A stretch of 64,000 nucleotides of DNA. It comes from Flavisolibacter amylovorans (GTDB taxonomy: Bacteria > Bacteroidota > Bacteroidia > Chitinophagales > Chitinophagaceae). Below the pieces are notes generated by a model. That model made no database searches. It saw nothing but the letters and a program-made list of their open reading frames with translations, and was not told the origin of the DNA. The position numbers and the translations under genes were made by a program. The stretch spans positions 1 to 64,000 of the forward strand of contig NZ_BAABGY010000015.1 of the NCBI RefSeq assembly GCF_039541815.1, in the 5' to 3' direction. Of the stretch, positions 8,647 through 17,297 are shown piece after piece; the first letter of the stretch is position 1, and each line of letters opens with the position of its first letter.

Positions 8647-8709
8647 GTTTTCTGGCAACCTTTTTGGCTTTAGTTAGGTGTTAACCTATAAACACCTAAA
8701 AGCTGATCT

Positions 8710-9243
8710 ATGAAACTTCAACTCCTGTCCCTGGCGGCCGGCCTGATGCTGATGGCCTCCTGCGGCACCACACGCACCACCACGGTGTCGAGCTCCTCGG
8801 CCAACGCGGCCTACGGCACGGCTCCCGGCACTGTTACGACCATCTTTTACGATCAATACCCCGGCGCCTCCAACATTACCTGGCAGGCTTTCGACCCCAC
8901 TACAGCCGCTGTGGACTGGGAGCTCGTGGGCTGGCCCACGCTGACGGCTTCCGATTATGCCGTGACCTTCGACCATGAGGGCAACCGCAGCACCGCCTGG
9001 TACGACGCCAACGGCAACTGGATCGGCACTACCTACGAGATCGCCAACATGGGCAACGTGCCCGGCCGCATCGGCAACACGCTCCGCACGCAATACAGCA
9101 ACTACACCGTAGAATCCGTACAGCGCGATACCTGGAAGGGCAATTCGGCCTACGAGGTGAAGCTGCGCAACGGCGACCGCAAGGTGAAGCTGCTCATCGA
9201 CGAGAACGGCAACATCATGAAGTCGAAAGAGAAGATCGACTAG
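8710..9243 (+). CDS. PepSY-like (putative beta-lactamase-inhibitor-like) lipoprotein
   Basis: A 177-residue lipoprotein; the signal peptide MKLQLLSLAAGLMLMASC ends in the lipobox ASC and is followed by a Thr/Ser-rich linker. The rest holds two PepSY-like modules of the Bacteroidota type: YPGASNITWQAF with a VTFDHEGNRSTAWYDANGNW strand pair, then VESVQRDTWKGNSAYEVKLR and VKLLIDENGNIM. Such small periplasmic proteins are common in this phylum and their ligands are unknown. The sequence at 40558 is a related, non-lipidated member. A word array follows directly after the TAG stop. Confidence 0.8.
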   Translation: MKLQLLSLAAGLMLMASCGTTRTTTVSSSSANAAYGTAPGTVTTIFYDQYPGASNITWQAFDPTTAAVDWELVGWPTLTASDYAVTFDHEGNRSTAWYDANGNWIGTTYEIANMGNVPGRIGNTLRTQYSNYTVESVQRDTWKGNSAYEVKLRNGDRKVKLLIDENGNIMKSKEKID

Positions 9244-9268
9244 GATCGTGAATCGGCAATCGTGAATG
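9244..9268. repeat. Word array CGTGAATCGGCAATCGTGAA (family F)
   Basis: The array starts on the base after the TAG stop codon and uses the same words as 2898-2926. Confidence 0.6.
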
Positions 9269-9395
9269 GCTTTCGAAAGCGGCACGCGCCTGAAGTCGAT
9301 CATCATTCACCTGATTATAAATTGGCCGGGCATGACCCGGAAATGAGCAGGTTCCGGCAATGCGCCGGGACCTTCTTGTAGATATACGGTGGGCG

Positions 9396-10931
9396 TCAAA
9401 GCCGCGTGAGGGAGTCGATGCGGATGCTGCGCAGGAGCCGCTCGCCGGGACCGCGGTGGATCCGCAGCAGGCGGGGGCGCATCCCCTGCGGCGTTCCGAT
9501 CCATTCGCCGGGGCGCAATACGAGGCGCTGCGCGGTGTCGGCGTCTTCGAAGTGAAGAGCCACCGGCAGCCCGCGCTTCCGGTCGATCTCGATCACAACG
9601 GGCGGCCAGGAACGCTGTACCACGCGGATCGATTCGGTGGAGAAGCTGATGTTGCGCTGCCGGTGCACCTGTGTTCCGGGTAGCTGCAAAGCCGGCCCGC
9701 AAAGGCTTAGCCAGTAGAGATAATAGATACGGCGCTCCAGCGCAAACGATGCGCTGTCGATGGGCCTACCGCTGCGGGGGCGCACGCCACCCGCCGGCGT
9801 CAGCTCCAGGCTCGGAAGCAGCGGCAGGTAAGCTTCAGTGTGGCGACTGCGTACCCGCACCGTATCGGGCAGGTGGAGGTACCACTGCTGCTCCCACCGC
9901 GACGTGGCCTTTCCAGCAGTGTCGTAAAATGTCAGCTCCCCCATCCAATGTTGCCGGAGCGTGGGGCCTGAGTTGCGCATCCCCAGTTTCGCTGCAGCCT
10001 GCTCCAGCAAGCGGCGCCCTTCGCGCGCAGCCTTTGCCGTCACCGTGTCTTGTACCAAGAGCCATGCGATACGGTCCTTTAAGGCACTGTCGCTCTTGAA
10101 CAAATGATCAGTTGCGTACCACGATGTTCTTGCCGGCCCAATGGCCCGGATGTATTCTTCACTGTGCCGGCGCACGATGTATTGGTCGTTGGCAGCGGCC
10201 TGGTAATAAATGCGTGCGTTGGCAAGGCGCACCAGGTGCTCGGGCTCCATGAGGGAAAGACGGTACACGGCAGTGTCATAAATGCCCCGCTTTTTCTCCT
10301 TCGTGGTTTTCCAGGCCCCCAGCGGGTCTTCTTCCATGGAGCGCGAGAGCGATGGCAGCCCGGCCATGAATACGGCGGCGCGGATGCGTGGCTCGGCAGG
10401 CAGGAGCAGTCCGCCCAGGGTGGCGCCGTAGCTGTGTCCGATGTAGTAGATGCGGTCGGGGTCGATGAGGGCGCGCTGGCTGCGGGTCCAGTTGAGGAAG
10501 CGGGTTATGGCGCGCACGCTGCGCTGGATGTTGTCGGGGTATGCGCGGAGGGGGTCGGCGGTGCTGTCGGCCGAGGGCCAGTGCCAGGGTGCGTCGAGCG
10601 ACAGGCACAGGAACCCGCGGGCGGCGAAGGCTTCCATCTCGGCGTCGAAGTAATGCCGGTTGCCGCCGCCCCAGTGCTGGAAGAGGATCAGCGGCTTACG
10701 GAGGGGCGCGCCGGCAGCCTGGACGAGCGTGGCGGAGGCGGTGTCGCCCGGACCTACTACGAAATGCACGTCGCGGAACGGGATCCGGTTCCGCACGGTG
10801 TCGGCCACCACGGTCAGGCGCACGGGCGCGTCGGGCACCTGCAGGCGCCGCAGGATCGAATCGCCGTAGGAACGTTGCGCGGCAGCGGTGAGGGTAAGTA
10901 CCAGGAAAAAGCAGAGGGACAGGGCACGCAT
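9396..10931 (-). CDS. Secreted alpha/beta hydrolase with an extra C-terminal domain
   Basis: A 511-residue exported serine hydrolase. The signal peptide MRALSLCFFLVLTLTAAAQ is followed by an alpha/beta fold: LILFQHWGGGNRHYF supplies the oxyanion-hole strand, and IGHSYGATLGG is the nucleophile elbow with Ser in GHSYG. NDQYIVRRHSEEY and ATDHLFKSDSALKDR fit the acid and histidine regions of dienelactone hydrolase or prolyl-oligopeptidase relatives. About 180 further residues (from near 330) form a beta-rich domain I do not recognise. Substrate unknown; an esterase or acyl hydrolase is likely. Single gene transcribed leftward. Confidence 0.8.
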   Translation of the reverse strand: MRALSLCFFLVLTLTAAAQRSYGDSILRRLQVPDAPVRLTVVADTVRNRIPFRDVHFVVGPGDTASATLVQAAGAPLRKPLILFQHWGGGNRHYFDAEMEAFAARGFLCLSLDAPWHWPSADSTADPLRAYPDNIQRSVRAITRFLNWTRSQRALIDPDRIYYIGHSYGATLGGLLLPAEPRIRAAVFMAGLPSLSRSMEEDPLGAWKTTKEKKRGIYDTAVYRLSLMEPEHLVRLANARIYYQAAANDQYIVRRHSEEYIRAIGPARTSWYATDHLFKSDSALKDRIAWLLVQDTVTAKAAREGRRLLEQAAAKLGMRNSGPTLRQHWMGELTFYDTAGKATSRWEQQWYLHLPDTVRVRSRHTEAYLPLLPSLELTPAGGVRPRSGRPIDSASFALERRIYYLYWLSLCGPALQLPGTQVHRQRNISFSTESIRVVQRSWPPVVIEIDRKRGLPVALHFEDADTAQRLVLRPGEWIGTPQGMRPRLLRIHRGPGERLLRSIRIDSLTRL

Positions 10932-11151
10932 CGGCAGGGGCTTGTTGCCTAAAGATAACCCGCTGCTGCGGCTCCGGACATGCGTTGGGCGACTGCCTCC
11001 CGCTTTTTGATGGGGGGCTTAGGGTTAATCATACTCTTGAATCGTACCATGCGATCGCCATTGTGTGCTACCGGTGTCTATCGCGCATCCGCGCAGTTCG
11101 TATTTATCATACCTCCCGAAGCCTCGGGACTGCGTTCCTTCGCTACGCGAC

Positions 11152-11175
11152 AAAGGAGGACCGGGGTCCTCCTTT
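11152..11175 (-). terminator. Terminator-like hairpin downstream of the receiver gene
   Basis: AAAGGAGGACC and GGTCCTCCTTT pair perfectly across a two-base loop, about 80 bases past the receiver stop codon. The gap 10932-11255 otherwise shows only a CCCGAAGCCTCGGG palindrome near 11115. Confidence 0.55.
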
Positions 11176-11255
11176 GATGGTTTAGTGTGTGTTTGGGCGG
11201 TAACGGGACGCATCATGATGCGTTGGTACGATCTGCCATCAGGGGCATCTCGATG

Positions 11256-11648
11256 TTACACGGCGGGCTCGTTCTCTTTGAGAAGCTCCATGAGGGCGCC
11301 GAAGAGCTGGGCCTTGGTGAAGGGCTTTTCGAGGTAGATGTCGGCGCCGGCGGCGAGGGCAGCGTCTTTGGCGGCGCCGTCGTAGCCGGAGATCATGATG
11401 ATCTTGACCGAGGGGTAGTTCTTTTTCAGGAAGGGCAGGAAGTCGAGGCCGAAGCCGTCGGTGAGCTTGTTGTCGAGGAGCACGAGGGCCGGGGTTTCTT
11501 TTTGTAGAAATTCCTCAGCAGCAGCGAGGCCTTTCACGTGTTCGAGTTCCATGCTGCGGCCGGCGAGCATGATGTTGAGAAGCAGGCACATATCGCCTTC
11601 GTCTTCGACAATGAGGACTTTCTTGGTAGGCAGGGAGGGCTGTGACAT
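11256..11648 (-). CDS. Stand-alone response regulator receiver (CheY-like)
   Basis: A 130-residue single-domain receiver. Acidic pocket Glu15-Asp16 (VEDEGD), phosphoacceptor Asp59 (LVLLDNKL) and conserved Lys108 (YLEKPF) are all present, with Ser/Thr at the switch position in IMISGYD. There is no output domain, so it probably signals by protein contact. No histidine kinase lies nearby. A receiver of the same size at 50533-50928 is only distantly similar. Confidence 0.9.
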   Translation of the reverse strand: MSQPSLPTKKVLIVEDEGDMCLLLNIMLAGRSMELEHVKGLAAAEEFLQKETPALVLLDNKLTDGFGLDFLPFLKKNYPSVKIIMISGYDGAAKDAALAAGADIYLEKPFTKAQLFGALMELLKENEPAV

Positions 11649-11755
11649 AAGTGGTTGTTTAGAACGGTTGGTCGTTTAGTGATTCGTTTTTTAAGCAGTA
11701 AAGCAGGTGTGGCTGTTTTACCTCAGGAGTATCTCTTTCCAAAATCGTTCCAAAC

Positions 11756-11795
11756 CCCACCCCCGGCCCCTCCCCGGGAGGGAGGGGTGACTCCG
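11756..11795. repeat. Solo family B arm (CCCCGGCCCCTCCCCGGG...GGGGTGACTC)
   Basis: Matches the outer arms of composite copies 3 and 4, including the adjacent GTTGAACTGAACT segment. The gap 11649-12076 otherwise holds the palindrome listed next; I see no gene. Confidence 0.6.
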
Positions 11796-12010
11796 TTGAA
11801 CTGAACTACAATCGCCCGCATGCTCCTATTCGGCGATCTCTACAGAAGAAGACTTGCGCATATACCAGGACGTGACTGCCGACACTGTAAGTGAATGTAT
11901 ACGAATATGGCGGTTTGCATAGAAACAATTACTTGTGAGCGTATATGCTTCCACTCCCCTGCGCTGTGACAAATTCCTATCGGATAACGACGTAGGCTCC
12001 TTAATGAAGA

Positions 12011-12060
12011 CAAAACCCACGTCCCCCGACAAGCTCGGGATGGCAGACGTGGGCTGGTTG
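12011..12060. repeat. Dispersed hairpin repeat (family C)
   Basis: AAAACCCACGTCCCCCGACA, then AGCTCGGGATGGCAGACGTGG, folds as nested stems CCCACGTC/GACGTGGG around CCCGA/TCGGG. A second copy in the same orientation is at 22190-22240. Confidence 0.6.
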
Positions 12061-12076
12061 TGTGCTGGTATAAATT

Positions 12077-12940
12077 CTATGCGCTTGCCTTGCGGGCAAG
12101 TTGTGCACGGTAAATGAGCCAGGCGCCGGCGGCGAGGAGGAGAAAGGGCCAGAGGTGCGCAAGGCCGATGAGGAGCACGAGAAAGCCATTCCAGCCGTCT
12201 GCAAGGCCGGAGCGAAGGCGCGCGCCAAAAGAGGGTCCATAGGCATCCATATCCGTGTTGGCGCGTACTTCGCGGCGCAGCACGGGGTCTTGCCAGAGCG
12301 AGAGGCGCACGGTGCTCCAGCGTACGTCGGTATTGATCTGGCGTTGCCGGATGGCCTGCGTAATGGCCTCATCGGCGACGGCCACCCGGCGCCCATCGCC
12401 ACCGCCCTTCACGGTTGCCGGCGTCGCCTCCAGGTAGGCCTGGCGGTTCTGCTGCCGCAGGTAGGCCTCGAGGTAGGCCAGGCTGCGGTCGTCGATGTCG
12501 AGCACGCTTGAGTGCAGGAAGCGCGCGCGGTCCGACACGGCAAACACAAACTCCTCGAGCCGCTCGGAAGGCACGCGCACCACGAGCTCCGCGCCGGGAT
12601 GGTACACCGTGACGGCCTGCACCGAGTCGGCACCGAGCGCCCACTCCTTGCCTGCACCTTCATTGGTGCGGATCTCCTGGTGACTCACCGTGCCGCTCAA
12701 TCCGCGCACGAGCGCCGCGATGTCCTTGGTGCCGGCATATACGTCCGTCACCTTCATCCTGAGCCCGGCGGTCTTCACGATTTTGACCGGGTCCCCGGCG
12801 GTTGCAGCGGCCGTATCCACCGGGATGCCGAAGCCGGTGCCGGTACTGTCGGACATGATCTTTTCGGGAGCATAACCTTCGTTTGTGTTGCATGCGGAAA
12901 GGGTGGCGACGAGGGCGCCGGCGAGCAGGAGGATGCGCAT
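12077..12940 (-). CDS. DUF4349 family lipoprotein
   Basis: A 287-residue membrane-attached protein. The chosen start (MRILLLAGALVATLSAC) gives a signal peptide with lipobox LSAC; the longer frame adds 35 residues with no signal character. The body matches DUF4349: an early IVKTAGLRMKVTD strand, a VVRVPSERLEEFVFAV motif, a central helical stretch that should form a coiled coil (DIDDRSLAYLEAYLRQQNRQ), and a C-terminal membrane segment (FLVLLIGLAHLWPFLLLAAGAWL) with a basic tail. It would be held in the envelope at both ends. Function unknown. Its start lies about 110 bases from the end of the sigma factor gene. Confidence 0.85.
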   Translation of the reverse strand: MRILLLAGALVATLSACNTNEGYAPEKIMSDSTGTGFGIPVDTAAATAGDPVKIVKTAGLRMKVTDVYAGTKDIAALVRGLSGTVSHQEIRTNEGAGKEWALGADSVQAVTVYHPGAELVVRVPSERLEEFVFAVSDRARFLHSSVLDIDDRSLAYLEAYLRQQNRQAYLEATPATVKGGGDGRRVAVADEAITQAIRQRQINTDVRWSTVRLSLWQDPVLRREVRANTDMDAYGPSFGARLRSGLADGWNGFLVLLIGLAHLWPFLLLAAGAWLIYRAQLARKASA

Positions 12941-13049
12941 AGAGGTATTTTCCCTTGATGCCGCGGACCGCGAAAAAGTCACCCACCAACAATACGCCTT
13001 AACAAATCCTGAACAGACCGGGCTAACGGCACGGCATAGCCGCAATGCC

Positions 13050-14303
13050 TTAGTTGCGCAGCGTCTCCAGCTTTGCCTGCAACAGGTGCCGCTCGGCGGG
13101 TGAGGGTGTCAGCGCGCAGGCCTGCTCCAGCAGGGCGCGGGCCTTCACCGTTTCGCTGAGGCGCTTGTAGAGATCGCCGAGGATGGCAGGGAAGAGGTAT
13201 TGGGTACGCAGCAGGGTTTCGATGCCTTCGGTTGCCAGCACATAGCCGATGGCACCCGCAATGTCGCCGGTCTCGGCAAGCACCACGGCCCTGGCGAGGC
13301 GCACGGCCGGCGTCGGACACATCGCGGCCAGGTGATCATAAAGCACGAGGAGGCGCGGCCAGCAGGTATCATTGAAACGGGGCGCGGCGCAGTGCTCGGC
13401 GGCGATGGCCGCTTCGAGGTGATAACGCGAAAGCTCGGTACCGCGGCTGGCTTCGTTGAGGTACTGGCGGCCTACCGCGATGAGCTCCTGGTCCCACAAA
13501 GTACGGTCCTGGCCCGCCAGCAGGATGAGCTCGTTGTCACTGGTCAGGCGTGCATCGAAGCGGGCGGCATGAAAGCACATGAGGGCGAGCAGCGCAAAGG
13601 CCGCGGGCTGGCGAACGGCAGGGTGCTCCACGAGCAGTTTGCAGCAGCGCATCGCCTCACCGCACAGGTCGCGGCGAATAGGCTCGTCGGCCTTCGTGGA
13701 GTGATAACCTTCGTTGAAAAGCAGGTAGAGTACCGTATAAACACGGTCGAGGCGGGTGCGCAACGCAGGGCCCGCAGGGATCTCCAGGCGGATGCCTTCT
13801 TCGCGGAGGAAGCTGCGGGCACGGGCGAGCCGCTTCTGGAGGGCGGCCTCGGAGCTCATGAGGGCGCGGGCGATCTCGGCGGCCGAAAAGCCGGAAACCG
13901 TTTTCAGCGTGAGCGCGATGCCGTCTTCCGGCTTCAGCGCGGGGTGGCAGCAGGCGAAGATCATCTGCAGCTGCGCGTCGGCGAGCTCCTGCCCGTGGTA
14001 ATGGGCCGGCGGCGCTTCGGTGTCGCTATCGGAAAGACCGGCCTGTATCCGTTGCCAGCGTCCTTCGCGGCGCAAGAGGTCGATGGCGCGGTTGGCGGCG
14101 GTGCGCATGAGCCAGGCGGCGGGATCGGCGGGCAGCTGCCCGAAGCGCCAGGTGGCGCCGGCCTGCACGAAGGCGTCCTGCACGGCATCTTCCGCCAGCT
14201 GCAGGTGTGCGAGGCCGAAGCGGGCGGCCAGCACGGCCACCATCTTCCCCGCCTCGTGGCGGAAAAGATGGTCGACCAGCTGGATGTGTCCTTCGCTGCT
14301 CAT
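13050..14303 (-). CDS. ECF42-type RNA polymerase sigma factor with C-terminal extension
   Basis: A 417-residue extracytoplasmic-function sigma factor. Region 2 is at residues 8-80 (HLFRHEAGKMVAVLAARFG, AEDAVQDAFVQA, PAAWLMRTAANRAID) and region 4 near 120-190 (LTLKTVSGFSAAEIARAL). A long helical extension (SNEG-type LLFNEGYHSTKAD, then TPR-like helices) is the mark of group ECF42. These factors are usually encoded with DGPF/YCII proteins rather than an anti-sigma factor, as here: the ATG overlaps the stop codon of the upstream YCII gene by four bases (ATGA), indicating translational coupling. The extension is thought to control activity in place of an anti-sigma factor. Confidence 0.92.
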   Translation of the reverse strand: MSSEGHIQLVDHLFRHEAGKMVAVLAARFGLAHLQLAEDAVQDAFVQAGATWRFGQLPADPAAWLMRTAANRAIDLLRREGRWQRIQAGLSDSDTEAPPAHYHGQELADAQLQMIFACCHPALKPEDGIALTLKTVSGFSAAEIARALMSSEAALQKRLARARSFLREEGIRLEIPAGPALRTRLDRVYTVLYLLFNEGYHSTKADEPIRRDLCGEAMRCCKLLVEHPAVRQPAAFALLALMCFHAARFDARLTSDNELILLAGQDRTLWDQELIAVGRQYLNEASRGTELSRYHLEAAIAAEHCAAPRFNDTCWPRLLVLYDHLAAMCPTPAVRLARAVVLAETGDIAGAIGYVLATEGIETLLRTQYLFPAILGDLYKRLSETVKARALLEQACALTPSPAERHLLQAKLETLRN

Positions 14304-14638
14304 CCGAACACGACTACGTCCCGTACTTCCACGGTACCGCCAAGGGGCAGGTCGGGACAATCTTTGGCGATCTCGGTGGCGGCTTCGAGGGACTCGGCTT
14401 TTACGAGGAAGTAGCCGCCTACGAGCTCCTTGCTTTCGGCATAGGGGCCGTCGGTCACAAGGTGGTCTTTGTGCACGGTCTTACCCGTCGGCATCAGGGC
14501 CTCGCCGCCGGCATAGATGCCTTTGGCCTGCAGGGCGCCGACCCAGTCGAACCATTTCTGCATCTGCTGTTGCTGGTCTTCGGGAGAAAGGGTAACGGCA
14601 TCGGATCCGCCGCGGAAAAGAAGCATGAAATTCTTCAT
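14300..14638 (-). CDS. YCII-related (DGPF) domain protein
   Basis: A 112-residue cytoplasmic protein of the YCII/DGPF family. It starts MKNFMLLFRGGSD and carries the hallmark segment VTDGPYAESKELVGGYF. Family members adopt a dimeric ferredoxin-like fold with a conserved His-Asp pair and are regularly encoded beside ECF42 sigma factors. The start is chosen to match that size; the open frame extends 85 codons upstream without similarity. It is the first gene of a two-gene operon with the sigma factor. Confidence 0.9.
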   Translation of the reverse strand: MKNFMLLFRGGSDAVTLSPEDQQQQMQKWFDWVGALQAKGIYAGGEALMPTGKTVHKDHLVTDGPYAESKELVGGYFLVKAESLEAATEIAKDCPDLPLGGTVEVRDVVVFG

Positions 14639-14825
14639 GTGGATGGGTTTTGGTGGTTTAAAAAATTCGGGTCTCGTACTAACGACGAACGAGCGGCTGG
14701 CGGGTGGACAAAAAAATAAAAAAAAGTGCGCAACCGCGCTGCCGCCCGTCATTTGTCGTTGAAAAAGTCCCGGCGGCGCTCCTTCTGGCACAATCTTTCG
14801 GCCGGTAGCAGCGAACCTTAAAGCA

Positions 14826-15023
14826 ATGACTATGAGCAACAGGAACGAGAATAAGGACGTGCGTCGCGCTGATGGCGCCAACCCGCTGCACAAGGGCGAA
14901 AGCCAGCCGGCACAGCATCAAGGCGGGCCGAGTGTCTCCAAAAAGAACAAGGAGCCTCATCGCAAGGACGAGTCGGAGGGCTCCGATCGCAACACGACCA
15001 AGAAGCAGTCGAACAGTATTTGA
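14826..15023 (+). CDS. Small charged hypothetical protein
   Basis: A 65-residue, very hydrophilic protein rich in Lys, Asn, Glu and Ser, with no membrane segment and no motif I recognise; it should be disordered. Two possible starts lie six bases apart (14826, 14832). A strong terminator begins right after its stop codon, which supports a real gene, as does the low frequency of rare codons. A stress-related small protein is one possibility (guess). Confidence 0.55.
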   Translation: MTMSNRNENKDVRRADGANPLHKGESQPAQHQGGPSVSKKNKEPHRKDESEGSDRNTTKKQSNSI

Positions 15024-15048
15024 GGAAAACCGCCTGAGGGCGGTTTTT
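15024..15048 (+). terminator. Intrinsic terminator of the small charged protein gene
   Basis: AAAACCGCC and GGCGGTTTT form a perfect stem with a TGAG loop followed by T residues. Confidence 0.8.
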
Positions 15049-15049
15049 G

Positions 15050-15076
15050 GTTTATTGGTCTATTGGTTATTGGTAA
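15050..15076. repeat. Word array TTTATTGGTC / TATTGGT (family G)
   Basis: Degenerate 9-base words directly after the terminator. The tract GGTTTACAGGGG that follows also appears after the family G array at 21997-22031. Confidence 0.6.
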
Positions 15077-15303
15077 GGGTGGTTTACAGGGGAGATATTC
15101 CTGAAGGTCAGGAAGGGTGGATGCTTGCGCGCGATCATGTTGGCGACGGCCGAGGCGAAACCCCGGATCGCAGCACACCGGATCCTGCCCGAGGCTGTCC
15201 ACAGGTGCGGCGCGATCGCCAATCCGAAGGCCGATCGGGCTGTTCTTGAAAAGTTAACGGGCGCACTTGCTGCCGGGCGGTTATTTTGCTCCAAAATCGA
15301 AGT

Positions 15304-15561
15304 ATGGCCCAGATCTTCACCCTTGACTTTTCCTACCAGGGCATCAATCATTCGGCGGTGGTTTCGGTACGGTCGGTCGGCCCCGACCAGAGCGTACACG
15401 TGCAGCTTGGCGACGACGCGTTGGGGCACCTGGTGCCGGAGGGAGAGCTTTCCTTCCGCCTGTCGAACGCCACGCGCCGGCCGATGGCCGCGCCGCGGCC
15501 CGGCTACAACGAGCTGGAGCACCTGCTGCGCACAGCCGTGTTACAGCGCCTCCGGCAGTGA
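15304..15561 (+). CDS. Conserved-looking small hypothetical protein
   Basis: An 85-residue protein starting MAQIFTLDFSYQG. The pattern of alternating hydrophobic residues (HSAVVSVRSV, QSVHVQLGDD, GELSFRLSN) suggests a small beta-sheet domain; the end is helical (NELEHLLRTAVLQRL). No catalytic motif or export signal is visible. Codon use matches neighbours. I do not recognise the family. It is convergent with the glycosyltransferase gene. Confidence 0.6.
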   Translation: MAQIFTLDFSYQGINHSAVVSVRSVGPDQSVHVQLGDDALGHLVPEGELSFRLSNATRRPMAAPRPGYNELEHLLRTAVLQRLRQ

Positions 15562-15612
15562 GCCTGAACCGGCGTTGCAGAAGCATCAGATAGCGCTCCC
15601 GCCGCGATCCCG

Positions 15613-15669
<57 letters not shown>

Positions 15670-15672
15670 CCT

Positions 15673-17166
15673 TCATGCCGCCTTCCGGGCGGGCAGCAAG
15701 GACACTTCCTTCGCAGGAACGCAGCCCTTCACGGTATGGTACAGCAGGTATCCGAGCCCGGAGGCGATCATCACGAAAAAGAGAAGCAGGAAGTAGTCGC
15801 CCAGCCACACGCTGAGCCCGATGCCGCACAGGAAATACGCAAACAACACGGCTTCCACGCTGTTGATCCACGTCCAGCGCGCGGCGGCTACGCGCACCAG
15901 GCCGCTCCCCTTCTTCGGCGTACGCACAAACGCAGAGCGATGCCCGGACAATCCCTGCAGCACCGCGATCGCATTTTGCACCGACAGTGCCATATAAACG
16001 ACCAGGAACAGCGGGTAGTCGCGCCAGAAGCGGGGCTTCTCCGTAGTAACGCGGCTGTGCAAGCCCGCATGGTACACGATCGTCAGCGCCACGAGGTTGA
16101 GGCCGGTGAAGAGGGAATATTCGGTGAGCGATACGAACTCCGGGAACCAGTTGCGCAACAGCAGCAGCGGCACCGTAAGCACCGCATTGAGCAGCACGCA
16201 TACGAAAAGAAAAGAGCCGAGCAGGTGCAGCGCCCCGTGCCACTTCTGTGCCCGCGGGAGCGCTGCGCGCCACAGGGGCCCGATGAGCTTCCGGAAGGCC
16301 TGTGCCATACCTTTCGTCCACCGGAACTGCTGCACGCGGAAGGCGTCGAGCTCGGCGGGCAGCTCGGCCGGCACCTCTACCTCGGGTGCGTACACGAGGC
16401 GCCACCCCTTCAGCTGGGCCCGGTATGAGAGGTCGAGGTCCTCGCTCAGCACGCCGCCGTCCCAGCCGCCCGCCTCCTCGATGCAGCGCCGCCGCCAGAT
16501 GCCGGCCGTGCCGCAGAAGTTGATGAAGTAGCCCGCCTCCGAGCGGCCCGCCTGCTCCACCGAGAAGTGCGTGTCGAGCAGGAAGGTCTGGATGCGGGTG
16601 AGGTAGTTCTCGTCGCGGTTGAGGTGGCCCCAGCGCGCCTGCACGAGCCCTACTGCGGGATCGGCGAACTGCGGTACGAGGCGCCTCAGAAAATCGGCCG
16701 GCGGCAGAAAGTCGGCATCGAATAGGGCGATGAGTGTGCCGCGGGCCTCCCCTAGCCCCTCCTGCAGGGCGCCGGCCTTGAAGTGCGTGCGCACGGAGCG
16801 CCGCCGTACCTGGACGTGCAGGCCCTGCCGCCGGAGCGCCGCGGCGGCTTCATCGATGAGTGCCGAAGTGGCGTCGGTAGAGTCGTCGAGCACCTGCACC
16901 TCGAAGCGGTCGCGGGGATAATCGAGGTGGGCAAGCGACTGCAGGAGCCGCCCGATCACCGCGCGCTCGTTGTAGACGGGCACCTGGATGGTCACGAAGG
17001 GCAGCGCCCGCGGAACAGGCAGCAGGGGCCGAAGCGGCTGCGCCTTGCGCCGCCGGTAGTGCCAGAGCAGGTGCAGTTGCACGCCCGCACAGAGCAGCAT
17101 CCATAGCCCGGTGGCCACATAAAGAGCATACACGAAATAACCGGTATAACGCAGGTACTCAGGCAC
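15673..17166 (-). CDS. Membrane glycosyltransferase family 2 (cellulose-synthase/CESA-like)
   Basis: A 497-residue processive-type GT2 enzyme. A membrane segment at residues 8-32 precedes the catalytic domain: VTIQVPVYNE, QVLDDSTDAT (first Asp), ALFDADFLPP (D-x-D), FFNFCGTAGIWRR-like acceptor region (INFCGTAGIWR), SEDLDLSYRAQ (the general-base ED), and QQFRWTKGMAQ, the Q-x-x-R-W motif of processive synthases. Four or five membrane helices follow from about residue 300. The family makes beta-linked glycans or glycolipids from nucleotide sugars at the inner membrane. There is no PilZ domain or adjacent export subunit, so the polymer cannot be named. Confidence 0.9.
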   Translation of the reverse strand: MPEYLRYTGYFVYALYVATGLWMLLCAGVQLHLLWHYRRRKAQPLRPLLPVPRALPFVTIQVPVYNERAVIGRLLQSLAHLDYPRDRFEVQVLDDSTDATSALIDEAAAALRRQGLHVQVRRRSVRTHFKAGALQEGLGEARGTLIALFDADFLPPADFLRRLVPQFADPAVGLVQARWGHLNRDENYLTRIQTFLLDTHFSVEQAGRSEAGYFINFCGTAGIWRRRCIEEAGGWDGGVLSEDLDLSYRAQLKGWRLVYAPEVEVPAELPAELDAFRVQQFRWTKGMAQAFRKLIGPLWRAALPRAQKWHGALHLLGSFLFVCVLLNAVLTVPLLLLRNWFPEFVSLTEYSLFTGLNLVALTIVYHAGLHSRVTTEKPRFWRDYPLFLVVYMALSVQNAIAVLQGLSGHRSAFVRTPKKGSGLVRVAAARWTWINSVEAVLFAYFLCGIGLSVWLGDYFLLLFFVMIASGLGYLLYHTVKGCVPAKEVSLLPARKAA

Positions 17167-17239
17167 TGTTTCACTTTTGAGACCTCAATCCTGAGCAAAC
17201 GGGATGCCGCGCCGGTTGCGGTATTTGCGCCCGATCGCT

Positions 17240-17247
17240 TATTTTTG
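17240..17247 (+). promoter_or_regulatory. -7 promoter element for the 1186-aa secreted protein
   Basis: TATTTTTG matches TAnnTTTG and gives a leader of about 45 bases. No certain -33 element. Confidence 0.4.
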
Positions 17248-17297
17248 ACGATACCGGCATCCAGGACCGCCGGCGACTTACCAAAATCCAATACCTT

